A DNA stretch of 62,015 bases from NCBI GenBank assembly GCA_902492935.1, contig CABUNJ010000013.1, positions 1 to 62,015 of the forward strand, in the 5' to 3' direction. Under the pieces are notes generated by a model that was given only the letters and a program-made list of their open reading frames with translations, ran no database searches and was not told the origin of the DNA. How positions within the stretch are numbered: position 1 is the stretch's first letter; each line of letters begins with the position of its first letter. The position numbers and the translations under genes were made by a program. Source of the DNA: an uncultured Collinsella sp. GTDB taxonomy: Bacteria; Actinomycetota; Coriobacteriia; Coriobacteriales; Coriobacteriaceae. Shown here piece after piece: positions 1-8,658 of this stretch.

Positions 1-82
1 GCCCGCTGAGCTGGGCCTATGCCGGAATCTCTCCCACAGAAACCACCGAAGAGCCCATTTTTCGCTCGACGAGAACGGAAAG

Positions 83-2233
83 GTGCGCCGCGGCGAGGAG
101 CAGGTGATTAGCGAGAGCAACCGTCGCGGCACTACCTACGGCACATTTATCTCGCTCGCGCTGCCCGATGTCGACAACGACAGCGTCAAGATCACGTACA
201 AGGACCGCTACAAGGTCTATACCAACCCGCGCGTGCTTGCCGTGCTGCAGGATGCGCCCTATGTTGAGGATCTGGAGCAGGCATACGGCTATCTGGTGTT
301 GGGCGGCACGTCATACGGAGAGGAAAAGGGCACGGGGACATCCCAGGGCTATACCATTGGCGCCGAGTTGGGCGTTGCCGTCGAGGTGCAGACCGGTCCG
401 CCCCTGGTCGCGATGAATGCTTCAGTCGATTTTGCCGCCGAGGGATGCTATGACTACCGGAGCGAGCGCACGGTCAGCGCAAGCGTAAGCTATGAGTCGC
501 ATGCCGGCGAGGGTGACAAGGCCGTGCTCTACACGATTCCGATGGTCTATTACGAGTATGAGATCGAAAATGAGGAAACTGGTGGCAAGGGCGTGATGGC
601 GGCGCCCGTGTCGCTTGGCGCGCAGACCTCGGTCGTTAATGTCGAGGCCTATGACCGCATTGCCAAACAGCACAATATGACGCCGCTCAGCTACTTTTTG
701 ACCAACCGGTCGGGAGAACCCGGAACCTATCAAACGACGCTCAACGGCGAGACTCCCGTTGGGGATTCCTTTGGCCTGGGCAAGCCTGGCGTAACGCGCG
801 CCTACACGCACGATGGGTTTAACGGCGCCGCCGCGCAGTCGGGGGCGAGCATTGAGCAGACCATCGAAGTCGAGGAGGGCAAGGAGCAGGAGCTCGAGCT
901 CGGCTTGACGCTGAACGGCAGCGTTGTCATGGGCGCGAAGCTCGCAAAGCACGAGTTGTTTGGCGGTCTGTGCTTTGGTGCCAACGCCGGCTTTACTACG
1001 GGTAACTCCTCGAGTGAATCGACCGAATACGGCGGCACCGTCGACAACCTGCCCGAGGCCGCGCAGGGCAAGTACGGTTTTGTGTGGCGTCTGGGCGTCA
1101 ACGCGGCGGATGTCGACAAGTTCGAGGCAGACTCGGGCGACAAGCTCGGCACCAAGGACACCGACCAGTTCTGGATCGTGGGCTATGACGTTAAGGACGT
1201 CGAGATGCCCGACGCGCCGGCCGTGACGGGCTTTACGGCAAACGCCGTCGATTCGACCAGCGTTACGTTTAGCTGGGACGATGTACTCGCAAACAAGAGT
1301 GGCTTTAGCTACGGCGTGGGCATGCTGCAGAGCAATGCGGCGGATGCGGTCGTCAATAGCTGGAAGATTGCCGACAACACGCAGACCTCGCTCAAGTGGG
1401 ATGGGCTGCAGCCCAATACGGAGTATCGATTCGCCATCGCCGCCGTTAAGAATGGATCCACGACCGAAACAGGTATTCGCTCGGCAATCATCACGGTCAA
1501 GACCATGCCCGATGGCATGACGATGACCGTGAGCGGACCTGCGGCGGATGCTGCGGAGGGGCCGGATCTTGGATACGACTCTTCGGTTGAGCGCGCGGCG
1601 GGAAGCCACCTGACGCTCTCGGCGATTGGCCATGTGAAGCAACTCGGTGCCGACGATAGCGAAACAGGGCTGGCACCGACCTATATGTGGTACCGCAAGG
1701 GCCGCGGCGAGACAGAGTTTAAGCTCGTGGGTGCCGACGGCAACCTCGCGGCTGGAACGGCCTCAAAGCTCGAGATTGACCTGACCGCAGACGATGACGA
1801 TGCGCAGTATTACTGCCACGTGGGATACTACGACGTGGGCCTCGACACCGGCACGACGCTCGTGAATATCGAGGCCGAGGAGACGGCGCCCACAACGGTG
1901 AACGCCACCCCGATCCGCACGCGCCGCCTGTTCTCACAGGCAAGTGCGGGCGCCAAGAAGTTCCTGGACCATACGCTGGTAAACACCGCCGGCCCAACCG
2001 ATTCCGAAGGCTCAAAGGACCCCGAGACTCCTGAGACCCCGACGAACCCGGACAAGCCCAAGTCCGACAACGGAGCTAAGACCGACACCAAGGTCAAGAC
2101 TACGACCACAGCGAAGAACCTCGCAAACACCGGCGACCAAACATTCGCCCTAGTCGCCACCGCAGCAGCAGCGGGAGCAACGCTCGTAGTGATAGCCCTC
2201 ATCATGCTGATCAAGCGCCGCAAGACCCACTAG
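83..2233 (+). CDS. Sortase-anchored surface protein with FnIII and Ig-like domains (5' partial, probably frameshifted)
   Basis: The C-terminus carries a sortase-type signal: LANTGD, about 20 hydrophobic residues, then KRRKTH. The protein is therefore expected to be covalently attached to the cell wall. A fibronectin type III-like domain lies at about residues 370-475 (SWDDV, NTEYRFAIAAVKNG). An Ig-like segment follows at about 480-600, with YYCHVGYYD at the expected Cys position. A Thr/Pro/Lys-rich stalk precedes the anchor. The first ~370 residues are not recognised. The listed start is the first in-frame GTG, but the true gene begins upstream of the window. Bases 3-62 read as plausible protein in another frame (ending EEPIF), and one extra T in the T5 run at 58-62 would join the two frames. 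Ligand and role are unknown. Confidence 0.75.
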   Translation: MRRGEEQVISESNRRGTTYGTFISLALPDVDNDSVKITYKDRYKVYTNPRVLAVLQDAPYVEDLEQAYGYLVLGGTSYGEEKGTGTSQGYTIGAELGVAVEVQTGPPLVAMNASVDFAAEGCYDYRSERTVSASVSYESHAGEGDKAVLYTIPMVYYEYEIENEETGGKGVMAAPVSLGAQTSVVNVEAYDRIAKQHNMTPLSYFLTNRSGEPGTYQTTLNGETPVGDSFGLGKPGVTRAYTHDGFNGAAAQSGASIEQTIEVEEGKEQELELGLTLNGSVVMGAKLAKHELFGGLCFGANAGFTTGNSSSESTEYGGTVDNLPEAAQGKYGFVWRLGVNAADVDKFEADSGDKLGTKDTDQFWIVGYDVKDVEMPDAPAVTGFTANAVDSTSVTFSWDDVLANKSGFSYGVGMLQSNAADAVVNSWKIADNTQTSLKWDGLQPNTEYRFAIAAVKNGSTTETGIRSAIITVKTMPDGMTMTVSGPAADAAEGPDLGYDSSVERAAGSHLTLSAIGHVKQLGADDSETGLAPTYMWYRKGRGETEFKLVGADGNLAAGTASKLEIDLTADDDDAQYYCHVGYYDVGLDTGTTLVNIEAEETAPTTVNATPIRTRRLFSQASAGAKKFLDHTLVNTAGPTDSEGSKDPETPETPTNPDKPKSDNGAKTDTKVKTTTTAKNLANTGDQTFALVATAAAAGATLVVIALIMLIKRRKTH

Positions 2234-2260
2234 TAGCCAGTCGAACATATCGACAACCCA

Positions 2261-2298
2261 AAAACCCGGGTAGCCAAAAAACAGGCCACCCGGGTTTT
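2261..2298 (+). terminator. Rho-independent terminator of the surface-protein gene
   Basis: A 15-bp stem with one mismatch (arms 2261-2275 and 2284-2298, core ACCCGGGT) lies 28 bases after the stop codon and ends in TTTT. The opposite strand also ends in a T run, so it could work both ways. Confidence 0.8.
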
Positions 2299-2322
2299 CT
2301 GTTGAGTGGAGACTCCGCAAGC

Positions 2323-2522
2323 GGAAACTGCATCCCACAATTAGCGCCCGGAACGGGACACATTTTCCGTCAAGCCCTCATCCGGAAAATACATCCCGGA
2401 ATCCAGCTGAATAGTGGGACACACTTTCCCAATCGGGTCCCAAGTGGAAACTGCATCCCATTCCAGACAAGAATTCCGGGACACACTTTCCGCAAACAAA
2501 GAAGGCCACATAACGTGGCCTT
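2323..2522. repeat. Six-box alternating repeat array (copy A) plus closing hairpin
   Basis: Six 14-nt boxes start at 2323, 2355, 2384, 2416, 2446 and 2478, spaced 32, 29, 32, 30 and 32 bases apart. Odd boxes read GGAAACTGCATCCC (2323, 2446) or a variant (2384). Even boxes read GGGACACACTTTCC (2416, 2478) or a variant (2355). Each even box is close to the reverse complement of an odd box, so neighbours can pair into stem-loops. Eleven bases after the last box comes a hairpin with arms AAGGCCAC (2502-2509) and GTGGCCTT (2515-2522). No convincing gene lies in this 500-bp gap between two convergent genes. An array of the same plan lies at 24151-24369. Confidence 0.75.
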
Positions 2523-2577
2523 CAACTTATATATGTTCGGCGATACACCCAAGACAAGCCGCGCTCCAACAACAGGG

Positions 2578-2707
2578 CGTCTGTCCGGGCGGAGGCATAT
2601 AAGGTTCATCGCGAGTTCCGCACGCAAAGGGGGCCACTTAATGTGGCCCCCGTCTTGCGCAGGACTGTCCGAGCAGGGAACCTTATATGCCTCCGTCCGG
2701 ACAGACG
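2578..2707. repeat. 130-bp nested palindrome
   Basis: Outer arms of 30 bases (2578-2607 and 2678-2707) are inverted repeats with a single mismatch. They contain GGCATATAAGGTTC and its complement. Inside is a second perfect hairpin with 9-bp arms GGGGGCCAC (2629-2637) and GTGGCCCCC (2643-2651). The inner hairpin may terminate the convergent transcripts. The long outer arms are not needed for that and suggest a miniature palindromic element. Confidence 0.7.
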
Positions 2708-2734
2708 TTTCAGTTATGAACTCGCAGCTGGTCG

Positions 2735-5035
2735 TTACTTGATCTTGGTCGTACCCGGTGCCAGGTTGGGGTCGGTCTCGTTGGCCTCGGTCTGGAAATG
2801 CTCGGTATAGACGTTCTTGCCGTCGCGGAACATCTCGTAGTACTGCATCTTGGCGTAATCTTCGCGCGCCTTGGTGGCGGCTGCGGCATCGGCGTCGTCA
2901 CCGGTGACGTTGGAGGAAAGCGCCCAGCGCAGGCTGGCGTCCTCGTAGCCCACGGAGTTGATAGCGGGCAGCGACTCGCGCAGCGTCATGTGCGCTTTCT
3001 GGTAGTCGGTCAGCGGTGCGCCGATCAGCTGCATCAGCTGCGTGGACAGGTAGTTGGTGGACAGGTCGTCGACCTCGCTTGTCTGGTCGCAGCCGGCAAC
3101 GTCGTAGTTGGCCCAGATGATGTAGTCGGTCTGCCACAGACGTTCCTGGTGCGTGGCGTCGTCTTCGCCGGTAAACCACTTGTCGTTGAACTTGGACGGG
3201 AAGAACGGCTGGTGGTCGCCCCAGAACACCACGACTACCTTACGGTCGAGCTTGCTCAGGGCGTTGAGGAAGTAGCGAAGCGCCTGGTCGGACTGCTCGA
3301 TGCACGAGACATACTCGTCGACATCGGAGAGCGTGCCGTCCTCGACGGTCTTGGCATCCAGATCGGTCGTGTCGATATTCAGGTGCATCTGCTTGTCGAC
3401 CGGCAGCAGGCCCGTATCGTAGCCCGAGTGGTTTTGCATGGTCACGTCGAAGATAAACTGCGGGTCGGCGTTCTGGTCGAGCAGCTCAAGAATCTTGTCG
3501 TAGGTAGCCTGGTCGGTCACCATACCGCGCAGGGTGTCGGCTCCCTGGAAGTCGTTGATAGACAGGAACCGGTCAAAGCCAAAGTCCTTGTAGACGTTCT
3601 CGCGGTTCCAGTTGGTGGCGTGGTTGGGGTGCATGGCCGTGGTGGAATATCCGAGCGACTTGAACTGCTCTGCCAGGTTCCCGGTCGTTTCCATGTTGTA
3701 GATGGTGTAGGGGTACACGCCCGAGCCCAGGTTGGCCATGGAGTTGCCGGTCATAAACTCAAACTCGGTATTGGCGGTACCGCCGCCGTAGGCGCTCACA
3801 TAGAGCTTGCCGCGGCTGAGGCAGTTGGACAGGTTCTTAAAGTACTGCGGGCCCTCGTAGCCGGCGCGCATGTTCTGGTAGATCGAAAGGTCTGAGAAGG
3901 TCTCGTTCATGATGGCGATGACCGTGGGCTTCTCGCTGTCGAACTGCTCCTTTGCGGCGGCGCGCTCGTCGCTCTTGGCCGCGTCGGACTTGTCGTAGGC
4001 CTTGGCGTACTTTTTGAGCGTGGCCTTGGCATCGTCGACGGAGTAGTCGGCGGGTTTGGGCGGCTTGATGGACTGCGCCGCACTAATAAAGGCAGGCAGG
4101 TAGCCCTCGCGCCAGTAGCTCTCGAGCGGGCGCCAAGTGTAGACGGTGATGCCGAGGGTGTTGTAGTAGTCGATGAGCGTGACGTGCGCGGTCACGCCGC
4201 CCAGGCACAGCACGGCGACGAGCAGGTTGGTGAGCAGCATGCGCTTGGCGTTGGCGGCGCCCTTCTGACGGTGCGGTGCCACCAGGCCGGCGTACTCGCA
4301 TAGCAGCATGGCGATGGCGGTAAAGCCCATGGACAGCACGCAGAACAGCGAGATCGAGAAGGTGTAGCCGGTGCCGGCGACCGCAGCGGCGGTGGAGATG
4401 GCCGAAAGGTCGCCCGGCTGGATGGGCATGGATTTAAACGTGATGACGAAGAACTCGGCAATGCCCAGGACAAAAAGGGCAAAGGCCAGGACGGCGGGAG
4501 CTGCGCCGTGGCGCTGGAACAGGAAGAACAGGCCGGTCATGAGCACGGTGATGATGGCCCACTCGAGCAGGATGCACAGGGGGTAGACCCAGGTAAAGTC
4601 GTGGTTGGACGAGACCTCCATGCCCAGCAGCGCAAAAACGCCGGCGAGCAGCAGGCACAGGACGGCGGCGACGAGCGGTTTGCCCACAAAGGCGCCGCGC
4701 AGGCGGGCTAGCTTGCCGGTGGGGGCGGGGGCGTCGGGCTTGGCGAACGCAAAGACGCGCGGGGCGATGCGGTCGCGGGCGATGCTGGCCCAAGCGCAGC
4801 CGGTGAGGATGGCATTGGTCAGGATGAGCATCACAAAGGCGAGCGGCTCGTTTTGCGCGACGAGACCAATAGCGCCCCAAATGGTCAAAAAGACCTGGAA
4901 CAGGCCGAAGGCGACGCTCCACCCAAGAGCGCTTTTGGCAACGGTGCCCGACTGAGCGCGAATGGCCTTGGCCTCGCGCGAGACAAGGCAGACGGTCGCC
5001 GCAAGACCGACGAGCGAGATGGCGGCAGCGAACAT
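2735..5035 (-). CDS. LtaS/MdoB-family membrane phosphoglycerol transferase (sulfatase fold)
   Basis: About 766 residues. The first ~300 contain several hydrophobic membrane segments. The C-terminal half is an extracytoplasmic alkaline-phosphatase/sulfatase domain. Family metal and catalytic motifs are visible: MNETFSD (Glu near residue 378), GGGTANTEF with the probable nucleophile Thr420, and FWGDHQPFF. Relatives move glycerol phosphate from phosphatidylglycerol onto lipoteichoic acid or periplasmic glucans. Here it probably builds or decorates an anionic envelope polymer. The ATG at 5035 is preferred to a GTG at 5050 because GAGGAG lies 7 bases before it. The gene stands alone, convergent with the surface-protein gene. 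The substrate cannot be fixed from sequence. Confidence 0.88.
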   Translation of the reverse strand: MFAAAISLVGLAATVCLVSREAKAIRAQSGTVAKSALGWSVAFGLFQVFLTIWGAIGLVAQNEPLAFVMLILTNAILTGCAWASIARDRIAPRVFAFAKPDAPAPTGKLARLRGAFVGKPLVAAVLCLLLAGVFALLGMEVSSNHDFTWVYPLCILLEWAIITVLMTGLFFLFQRHGAAPAVLAFALFVLGIAEFFVITFKSMPIQPGDLSAISTAAAVAGTGYTFSISLFCVLSMGFTAIAMLLCEYAGLVAPHRQKGAANAKRMLLTNLLVAVLCLGGVTAHVTLIDYYNTLGITVYTWRPLESYWREGYLPAFISAAQSIKPPKPADYSVDDAKATLKKYAKAYDKSDAAKSDERAAAKEQFDSEKPTVIAIMNETFSDLSIYQNMRAGYEGPQYFKNLSNCLSRGKLYVSAYGGGTANTEFEFMTGNSMANLGSGVYPYTIYNMETTGNLAEQFKSLGYSTTAMHPNHATNWNRENVYKDFGFDRFLSINDFQGADTLRGMVTDQATYDKILELLDQNADPQFIFDVTMQNHSGYDTGLLPVDKQMHLNIDTTDLDAKTVEDGTLSDVDEYVSCIEQSDQALRYFLNALSKLDRKVVVVFWGDHQPFFPSKFNDKWFTGEDDATHQERLWQTDYIIWANYDVAGCDQTSEVDDLSTNYLSTQLMQLIGAPLTDYQKAHMTLRESLPAINSVGYEDASLRWALSSNVTGDDADAAAATKAREDYAKMQYYEMFRDGKNVYTEHFQTEANETDPNLAPGTTKIK

Positions 5036-5248
5036 GCTGAGACTCCTCACAAACTAAAACGTACGAAAGCGGGGGTTTACCCGATTGTTACCAAGATATG
5101 CGCTGCAATTGGTGTCTGCGCACAACAACCAGCCATATTAACGCGCACGTGTGGCGGTGTGGCGCAATGTAGTGGCGACCTGCGCGATAATGGACGGGAA
5201 TTACACGGAAACGTAAAGGCTTCTTAAAGAATTAGCGAGGATGAGGCG

Positions 5249-6097
5249 ATGAACGAGCAGGTTTGCACCAAGGCTGTGGATACGTGCGGCTATCCGGTCG
5301 AGACGACGGGCAATGCGGTGCTGGACACGTTGGAGCACCGTTCCTCCACGCGTGCCTTCGCGCGTGATGACGACGACCGTCCCGTGGCGGTGACCGACGA
5401 GCAGCGTGCGGCGATTTTGCATGCGGCGAGTCGCGCGCCGTCGGCGGGCGCCATGATGATGTATTCCATCGTGAGCATTCGCGAGCAGACTACGCTGGAC
5501 CGTCTGGCCGACCTGTGCGACCACCAGCCCATGATCGCCAAGGCGCCCTGGGCACTAATATTTGTGGTCGATTATGCCAAGTGGATCGATCTGTTTGAGC
5601 ACGTGGGCTGCTTTGAGCCCGAGTTTGTCGAGCGCACGGGTAAGGCGCCCCGCCGCGCGCCGGGTCTGGGCGACTTTGCCATCGCGGCCCAGGACGCCGT
5701 GATCGGCGCGCAAAACGCCGTGGTTGCCGCCGAGGCCCTGGGGCTGGGGAGCTGCTACATCGGTGATATCGTCGAGAATGCCGAGGAAGTTGCCGAGCTG
5801 CTCGATCTGCCGCCCTATACCATGCCGCTGTCGATGCTCATCATCGGCACGCCCCGCAAGGAGCGCCCGGCGATCGCGCATCCCGTGGTGAACCTGGTGC
5901 ACGAGGAGCGCTACTGCCGCGCCGATGCTGCGACCATGGACGCGCAGGTGGCCGAGATGGACGCGATGTTCCGTCCGCATGCCCGCGAGGTAGGCGAGCG
6001 CGTGGTGGATATCTACACCCGCAAGCACACGAGCCCCTTTATGGCCGAGATGAGCCGTTCCATGGAGTGGTGGTTCAAAAACTGGCTCGGCAAGTAA
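5249..6097 (+). CDS. Nitroreductase-family FMN oxidoreductase
   Basis: 282 residues. The N-terminal part has the family pattern for FMN binding (HRSSTRAFARDD, then ASRAPSAGAMM), and the centre has QDAVIGAQNAVVAAEALGLGSCYIGDI. Such enzymes reduce nitro compounds, quinones or flavins with NAD(P)H. An extra C-terminal ~70 residues after the core (RYCRADAATMD onwards) makes it longer than minimal nitroreductases, with no recognised domain there. GAGGATGAGG before the ATG can serve as ribosome-binding site. It is divergent from the LtaS-like gene across 213 bases. The substrate is unknown. Confidence 0.85.
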   Translation: MNEQVCTKAVDTCGYPVETTGNAVLDTLEHRSSTRAFARDDDDRPVAVTDEQRAAILHAASRAPSAGAMMMYSIVSIREQTTLDRLADLCDHQPMIAKAPWALIFVVDYAKWIDLFEHVGCFEPEFVERTGKAPRRAPGLGDFAIAAQDAVIGAQNAVVAAEALGLGSCYIGDIVENAEEVAELLDLPPYTMPLSMLIIGTPRKERPAIAHPVVNLVHEERYCRADAATMDAQVAEMDAMFRPHAREVGERVVDIYTRKHTSPFMAEMSRSMEWWFKNWLGK

Positions 6098-6104
6098 CGA
6101 ATGC

Positions 6105-6152
6105 GGCGATGTGACAAAGGGACAGTCCCTTTGTTGCATTCCATATCGCCGT
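6105..6152. repeat. Dispersed GACAAAGGGA/TCCCTTTGTC palindrome, copy 1
   Basis: Arms TGTGACAAAGGGA (6110-6122) and TCCCTTTGTTGCA (6126-6138) flank a CAG loop. GGCGAT and ATCGCC extend the pairing outwards. It follows the nitroreductase stop codon directly and may terminate its transcript. Related copies are at 19467, 30204, 31746 (half) and 33685. Confidence 0.75.
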
Positions 6153-6202
6153 GGTGGCCTAAAGGCCGTATAAATGTTTATTTAGCTGGGAAAACAGTGC
6201 CA

Positions 6203-6229
6203 TTCAAACATGGGCCGATTACCTATAAT
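6203..6229 (+). promoter_or_regulatory. Putative sigma-A-type promoter of kup
   Basis: A perfect TATAAT (6224-6229) lies 35 bases before the kup start in an AT-rich stretch. The best -35 candidate, TTCAAA (6203-6208), is weak and only 15 bases away, so only the -10 element is convincing. Confidence 0.45.
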
Positions 6230-6264
6230 TCCTTCGAACATTAAAGTTGGGAGGAAACCGGCTT

Positions 6265-8292
6265 ATGGAACAAAAGGCCAAGGAGGCAGCCTCGCACGCT
6301 GCGATTCCTGTGAGCATCTCGGCGATGCTCGTCACGCTGGGCGTGGTGTATGGCGATATCGGCACCAGCCCCATGTATGTAACTAAGGCGCTCGTTGCCG
6401 GCAATGGCGGCATCGGAAGTGTCACGGAGGAGTTCGTGCTTGGCGCGCTCTCCCTTGTCGTGTGGACGGTCACGCTGCTGACGACCGTCAAGTACGTGCT
6501 CATCTCGCTGCGCGCCGACAACCACGGCGAGGGCGGTATCTTTGCCCTGTACAGCTTGGTCAAGCGTTGCGGCAAGTGGCTCATCATCCCCGCCATGCTG
6601 GGCGGCGCCGCGCTGCTCGCCGACGGCATCCTGACGCCTGCCGTTACCGTCACCACGGCCATCGAGGGTCTGCGCACCATTCCGGCAGTCCATGCTGTGT
6701 TGGGCGACGATCAGGGCCGCGTCGTCGCCATTACGCTCGCCATCATCATTGTGCTCTTCTTGGTGCAGCGCATCGGCACAGCCAAGATCGGCCGTGCCTT
6801 TGGCCCCATCATGACGCTGTGGTTTCTGTTCCTGGGCGGTACGGGTCTGTTCTTTGTCTTCCAGCACCCCGCGGTGCTGCTGTGCCTCAACCCGCTGCGC
6901 GGCATCGGCTTTCTGCTGAGCCCCAACAACCATGCGGGCATCATGATTCTGGGCAGCTGCTTCCTTGCCACCACCGGTGCCGAGGCACTCTACTCCGACA
7001 TGGGCCATGTGGGTCGCGGCAACATTTACGCTACCTGGCCGTTCGTCAAGTGCTGCTTGCTGCTGTCCTACATGGGCCAGGGCGCTTGGCTTATTAACAA
7101 CGCCGGCAACCCGGAGCTTATGGGTATCGCCGACCTCAACCCCTTCTACCAGATGCTCACCCCGGGTCTGCGTCCCTTTGCCGTCGGCCTTTCCACCGTC
7201 GCGGCCATCATTGCCTCGCAGGCGCTCATCACCGGCGCATTCTCGCTGGTGTCCGAGGCCAGCCGCCTGGACCTCATGCCGCACATGCAGGTCTTCTATC
7301 CTGCCGAGACCAAGGGCCAGCTCTATATTCCCATGGTCAACAACGTCATGCTCGTGGGCTGCGTCATCGTGGTGCTGCTGTTCCAGAGCTCGGCGCACAT
7401 GGAGGCCGCCTACGGCTTGGCGATCACCCTGACCATGATGTGCACGACGTTGCTGCTCTTCTTCTACCTGCATGTTGATCGCGGCCTTAAGGTCGCCCCG
7501 TATATCTTCGTTGCGTTCTTCCTTATGCTCGAGGGCTTCTTCTTTGTGAGCTCGCTCACCAAGTTCTTCCATGGCGGCTACTTCACCATCCTCATGGCTG
7601 CACTCATCATGGGCGTTATGGTGTGCTGGTACAACGGCACGGCGGTCGAGCAGCGTCAGTTTACGCTGCTGCCGCTGCGCAGCTATCTGCCGCAGCTCAA
7701 GCGCCTGCGCGACGACGACCGTTACGAGCGCATGAGTGACAACGTCGTGTACCTGACCAAGGACACCCATACCGACTACATCGACCGCGATATCGTCTAT
7801 TCGATCTTGGACAAGCATCCCAAGCGTGCCCGCGCCTGGTGGTTCGTGAATGTCGAGACCATGGACGAACCGCACACCTTTGCCTATTCGGTCGAGACGT
7901 TCGGCACCGACTACGTGTTCCGCGTGCACCTGTACCTGGGCTACAAGATCAACCAGCGCGTCAATGCCTACCTGCGTCAGGTTGTTCAGGACCTGGCTGC
8001 CACCGGCGAGCTGCCGCCGCAGACGCATGACTACTCGGTCTACAAGGATCCGGGTAACATCGGCACGTTCAAGTTCGTCCTGATCCGTAAGCTTCTGGCG
8101 CCCGAAAGCGATGTGGAGCCCAGCGAGCGTACGGCCATCACGCTCAAGTACATCATTCGCCGCGCCGCCGGCACGCCCGCGCGTTGGTACGGCCTGGAGA
8201 ACTCCAACGTGAGCTTTGAGTACGTGCCGCTGTTCACCAAGTTCAAGGCCGTGAACAAGATGCAACGCCTGGCTCCCAACGAGCGGCCGTAG
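6265..8292 (+). CDS. kup: KUP-family low-affinity K+ uptake transporter
   Basis: 675 residues, the usual length for the family. The signature VYGDIGTSPMYV sits near the N-terminus in the first membrane segment. About 12 hydrophobic segments follow to roughly residue 460, then a cytosolic C-terminal domain of ~210 residues typical of KUP/HAK proteins. It imports potassium, probably with protons. The ATG at 6265 is chosen because GGGAGG precedes it by about 10 bases; an upstream TTG lacks such a site. A small membrane protein and a KdpD/KdpE-like sensor pair follow on the same strand, which suggests a K+-homeostasis cluster. Confidence 0.95.
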   Translation: MEQKAKEAASHAAIPVSISAMLVTLGVVYGDIGTSPMYVTKALVAGNGGIGSVTEEFVLGALSLVVWTVTLLTTVKYVLISLRADNHGEGGIFALYSLVKRCGKWLIIPAMLGGAALLADGILTPAVTVTTAIEGLRTIPAVHAVLGDDQGRVVAITLAIIIVLFLVQRIGTAKIGRAFGPIMTLWFLFLGGTGLFFVFQHPAVLLCLNPLRGIGFLLSPNNHAGIMILGSCFLATTGAEALYSDMGHVGRGNIYATWPFVKCCLLLSYMGQGAWLINNAGNPELMGIADLNPFYQMLTPGLRPFAVGLSTVAAIIASQALITGAFSLVSEASRLDLMPHMQVFYPAETKGQLYIPMVNNVMLVGCVIVVLLFQSSAHMEAAYGLAITLTMMCTTLLLFFYLHVDRGLKVAPYIFVAFFLMLEGFFFVSSLTKFFHGGYFTILMAALIMGVMVCWYNGTAVEQRQFTLLPLRSYLPQLKRLRDDDRYERMSDNVVYLTKDTHTDYIDRDIVYSILDKHPKRARAWWFVNVETMDEPHTFAYSVETFGTDYVFRVHLYLGYKINQRVNAYLRQVVQDLAATGELPPQTHDYSVYKDPGNIGTFKFVLIRKLLAPESDVEPSERTAITLKYIIRRAAGTPARWYGLENSNVSFEYVPLFTKFKAVNKMQRLAPNERP

Positions 8293-8352
8293 ACGTCGGC
8301 GGCTACACGGAGTTGGTTTTTGATGGATAAGCATGAGGCCGGGGAGGTAAAC

Positions 8353-8547
8353 ATGGATACAAAGGCGCTCGATGGCCGTGAGGCGGTGGTCGAAATGGTG
8401 CGTGAGGCGCGCGTCGACGCCGCCGAAGATCGGTTCTTTACGAATCGTGCCAACATGGACATGGCCGACCGCGTGATCTCGATCGTGGCACTGGTATTTG
8501 GAGCGGTGTGCGTGTGTGCCCTGCTCGCGCACGTGCTGTTTGTCTAG
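8353..8547 (+). CDS. Small single-pass membrane protein next to kup
   Basis: 64 residues. The N-terminal ~40 are hydrophilic and charged (VREARVDAAEDRFF). The C-terminus is one hydrophobic helix (VISIVALVFGAVCVCALLAHVLFV) that ends the protein. The ATG at 8353 is supported by GGGGAGG at 8341-8347; an in-frame ATG at 8320 lacks a good site. It sits between kup and the sensor kinase and is followed by a strong terminator, so it is probably cotranscribed with kup. It may be an accessory subunit or regulator of the transporter, by analogy in size and topology with small transporter peptides such as KdpF. No family is recognised. Confidence 0.65.
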   Translation: MDTKALDGREAVVEMVREARVDAAEDRFFTNRANMDMADRVISIVALVFGAVCVCALLAHVLFV

Positions 8548-8592
8548 CGACCGCCGGTTGCAAAGGCTATACACTTGGAACCACCACAAGGG

Positions 8593-8630
8593 AAACCACC
8601 ACAAAGGTGCCTGTCCCTTTGTGGTGGTTT
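8593..8630 (+). terminator. Strong terminator after kup and the small membrane gene
   Basis: Perfect 15-bp stem (arms 8593-8607 and 8616-8630, core CCACCACAAAGG) followed by a T-rich tail. The loop side contains CTGTCCCTTTGT, resembling the dispersed palindrome family of this window. Confidence 0.9.
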
Positions 8631-8658
8631 TTGTTTTTGAGAGAGGGGCGGGACGCTG

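Noticed and set aside
2323..2491. CRISPR array
   Set aside because: The repeats are 14 bases in alternating orientation with ~16-base spacers and no cas genes; this is not the CRISPR pattern.
6098..6264. Possible c-di-AMP riboswitch before kup
   Set aside because: The gap is only 167 bases, part of it occupied by the dispersed palindrome, and the conserved ydaO core is not visible.
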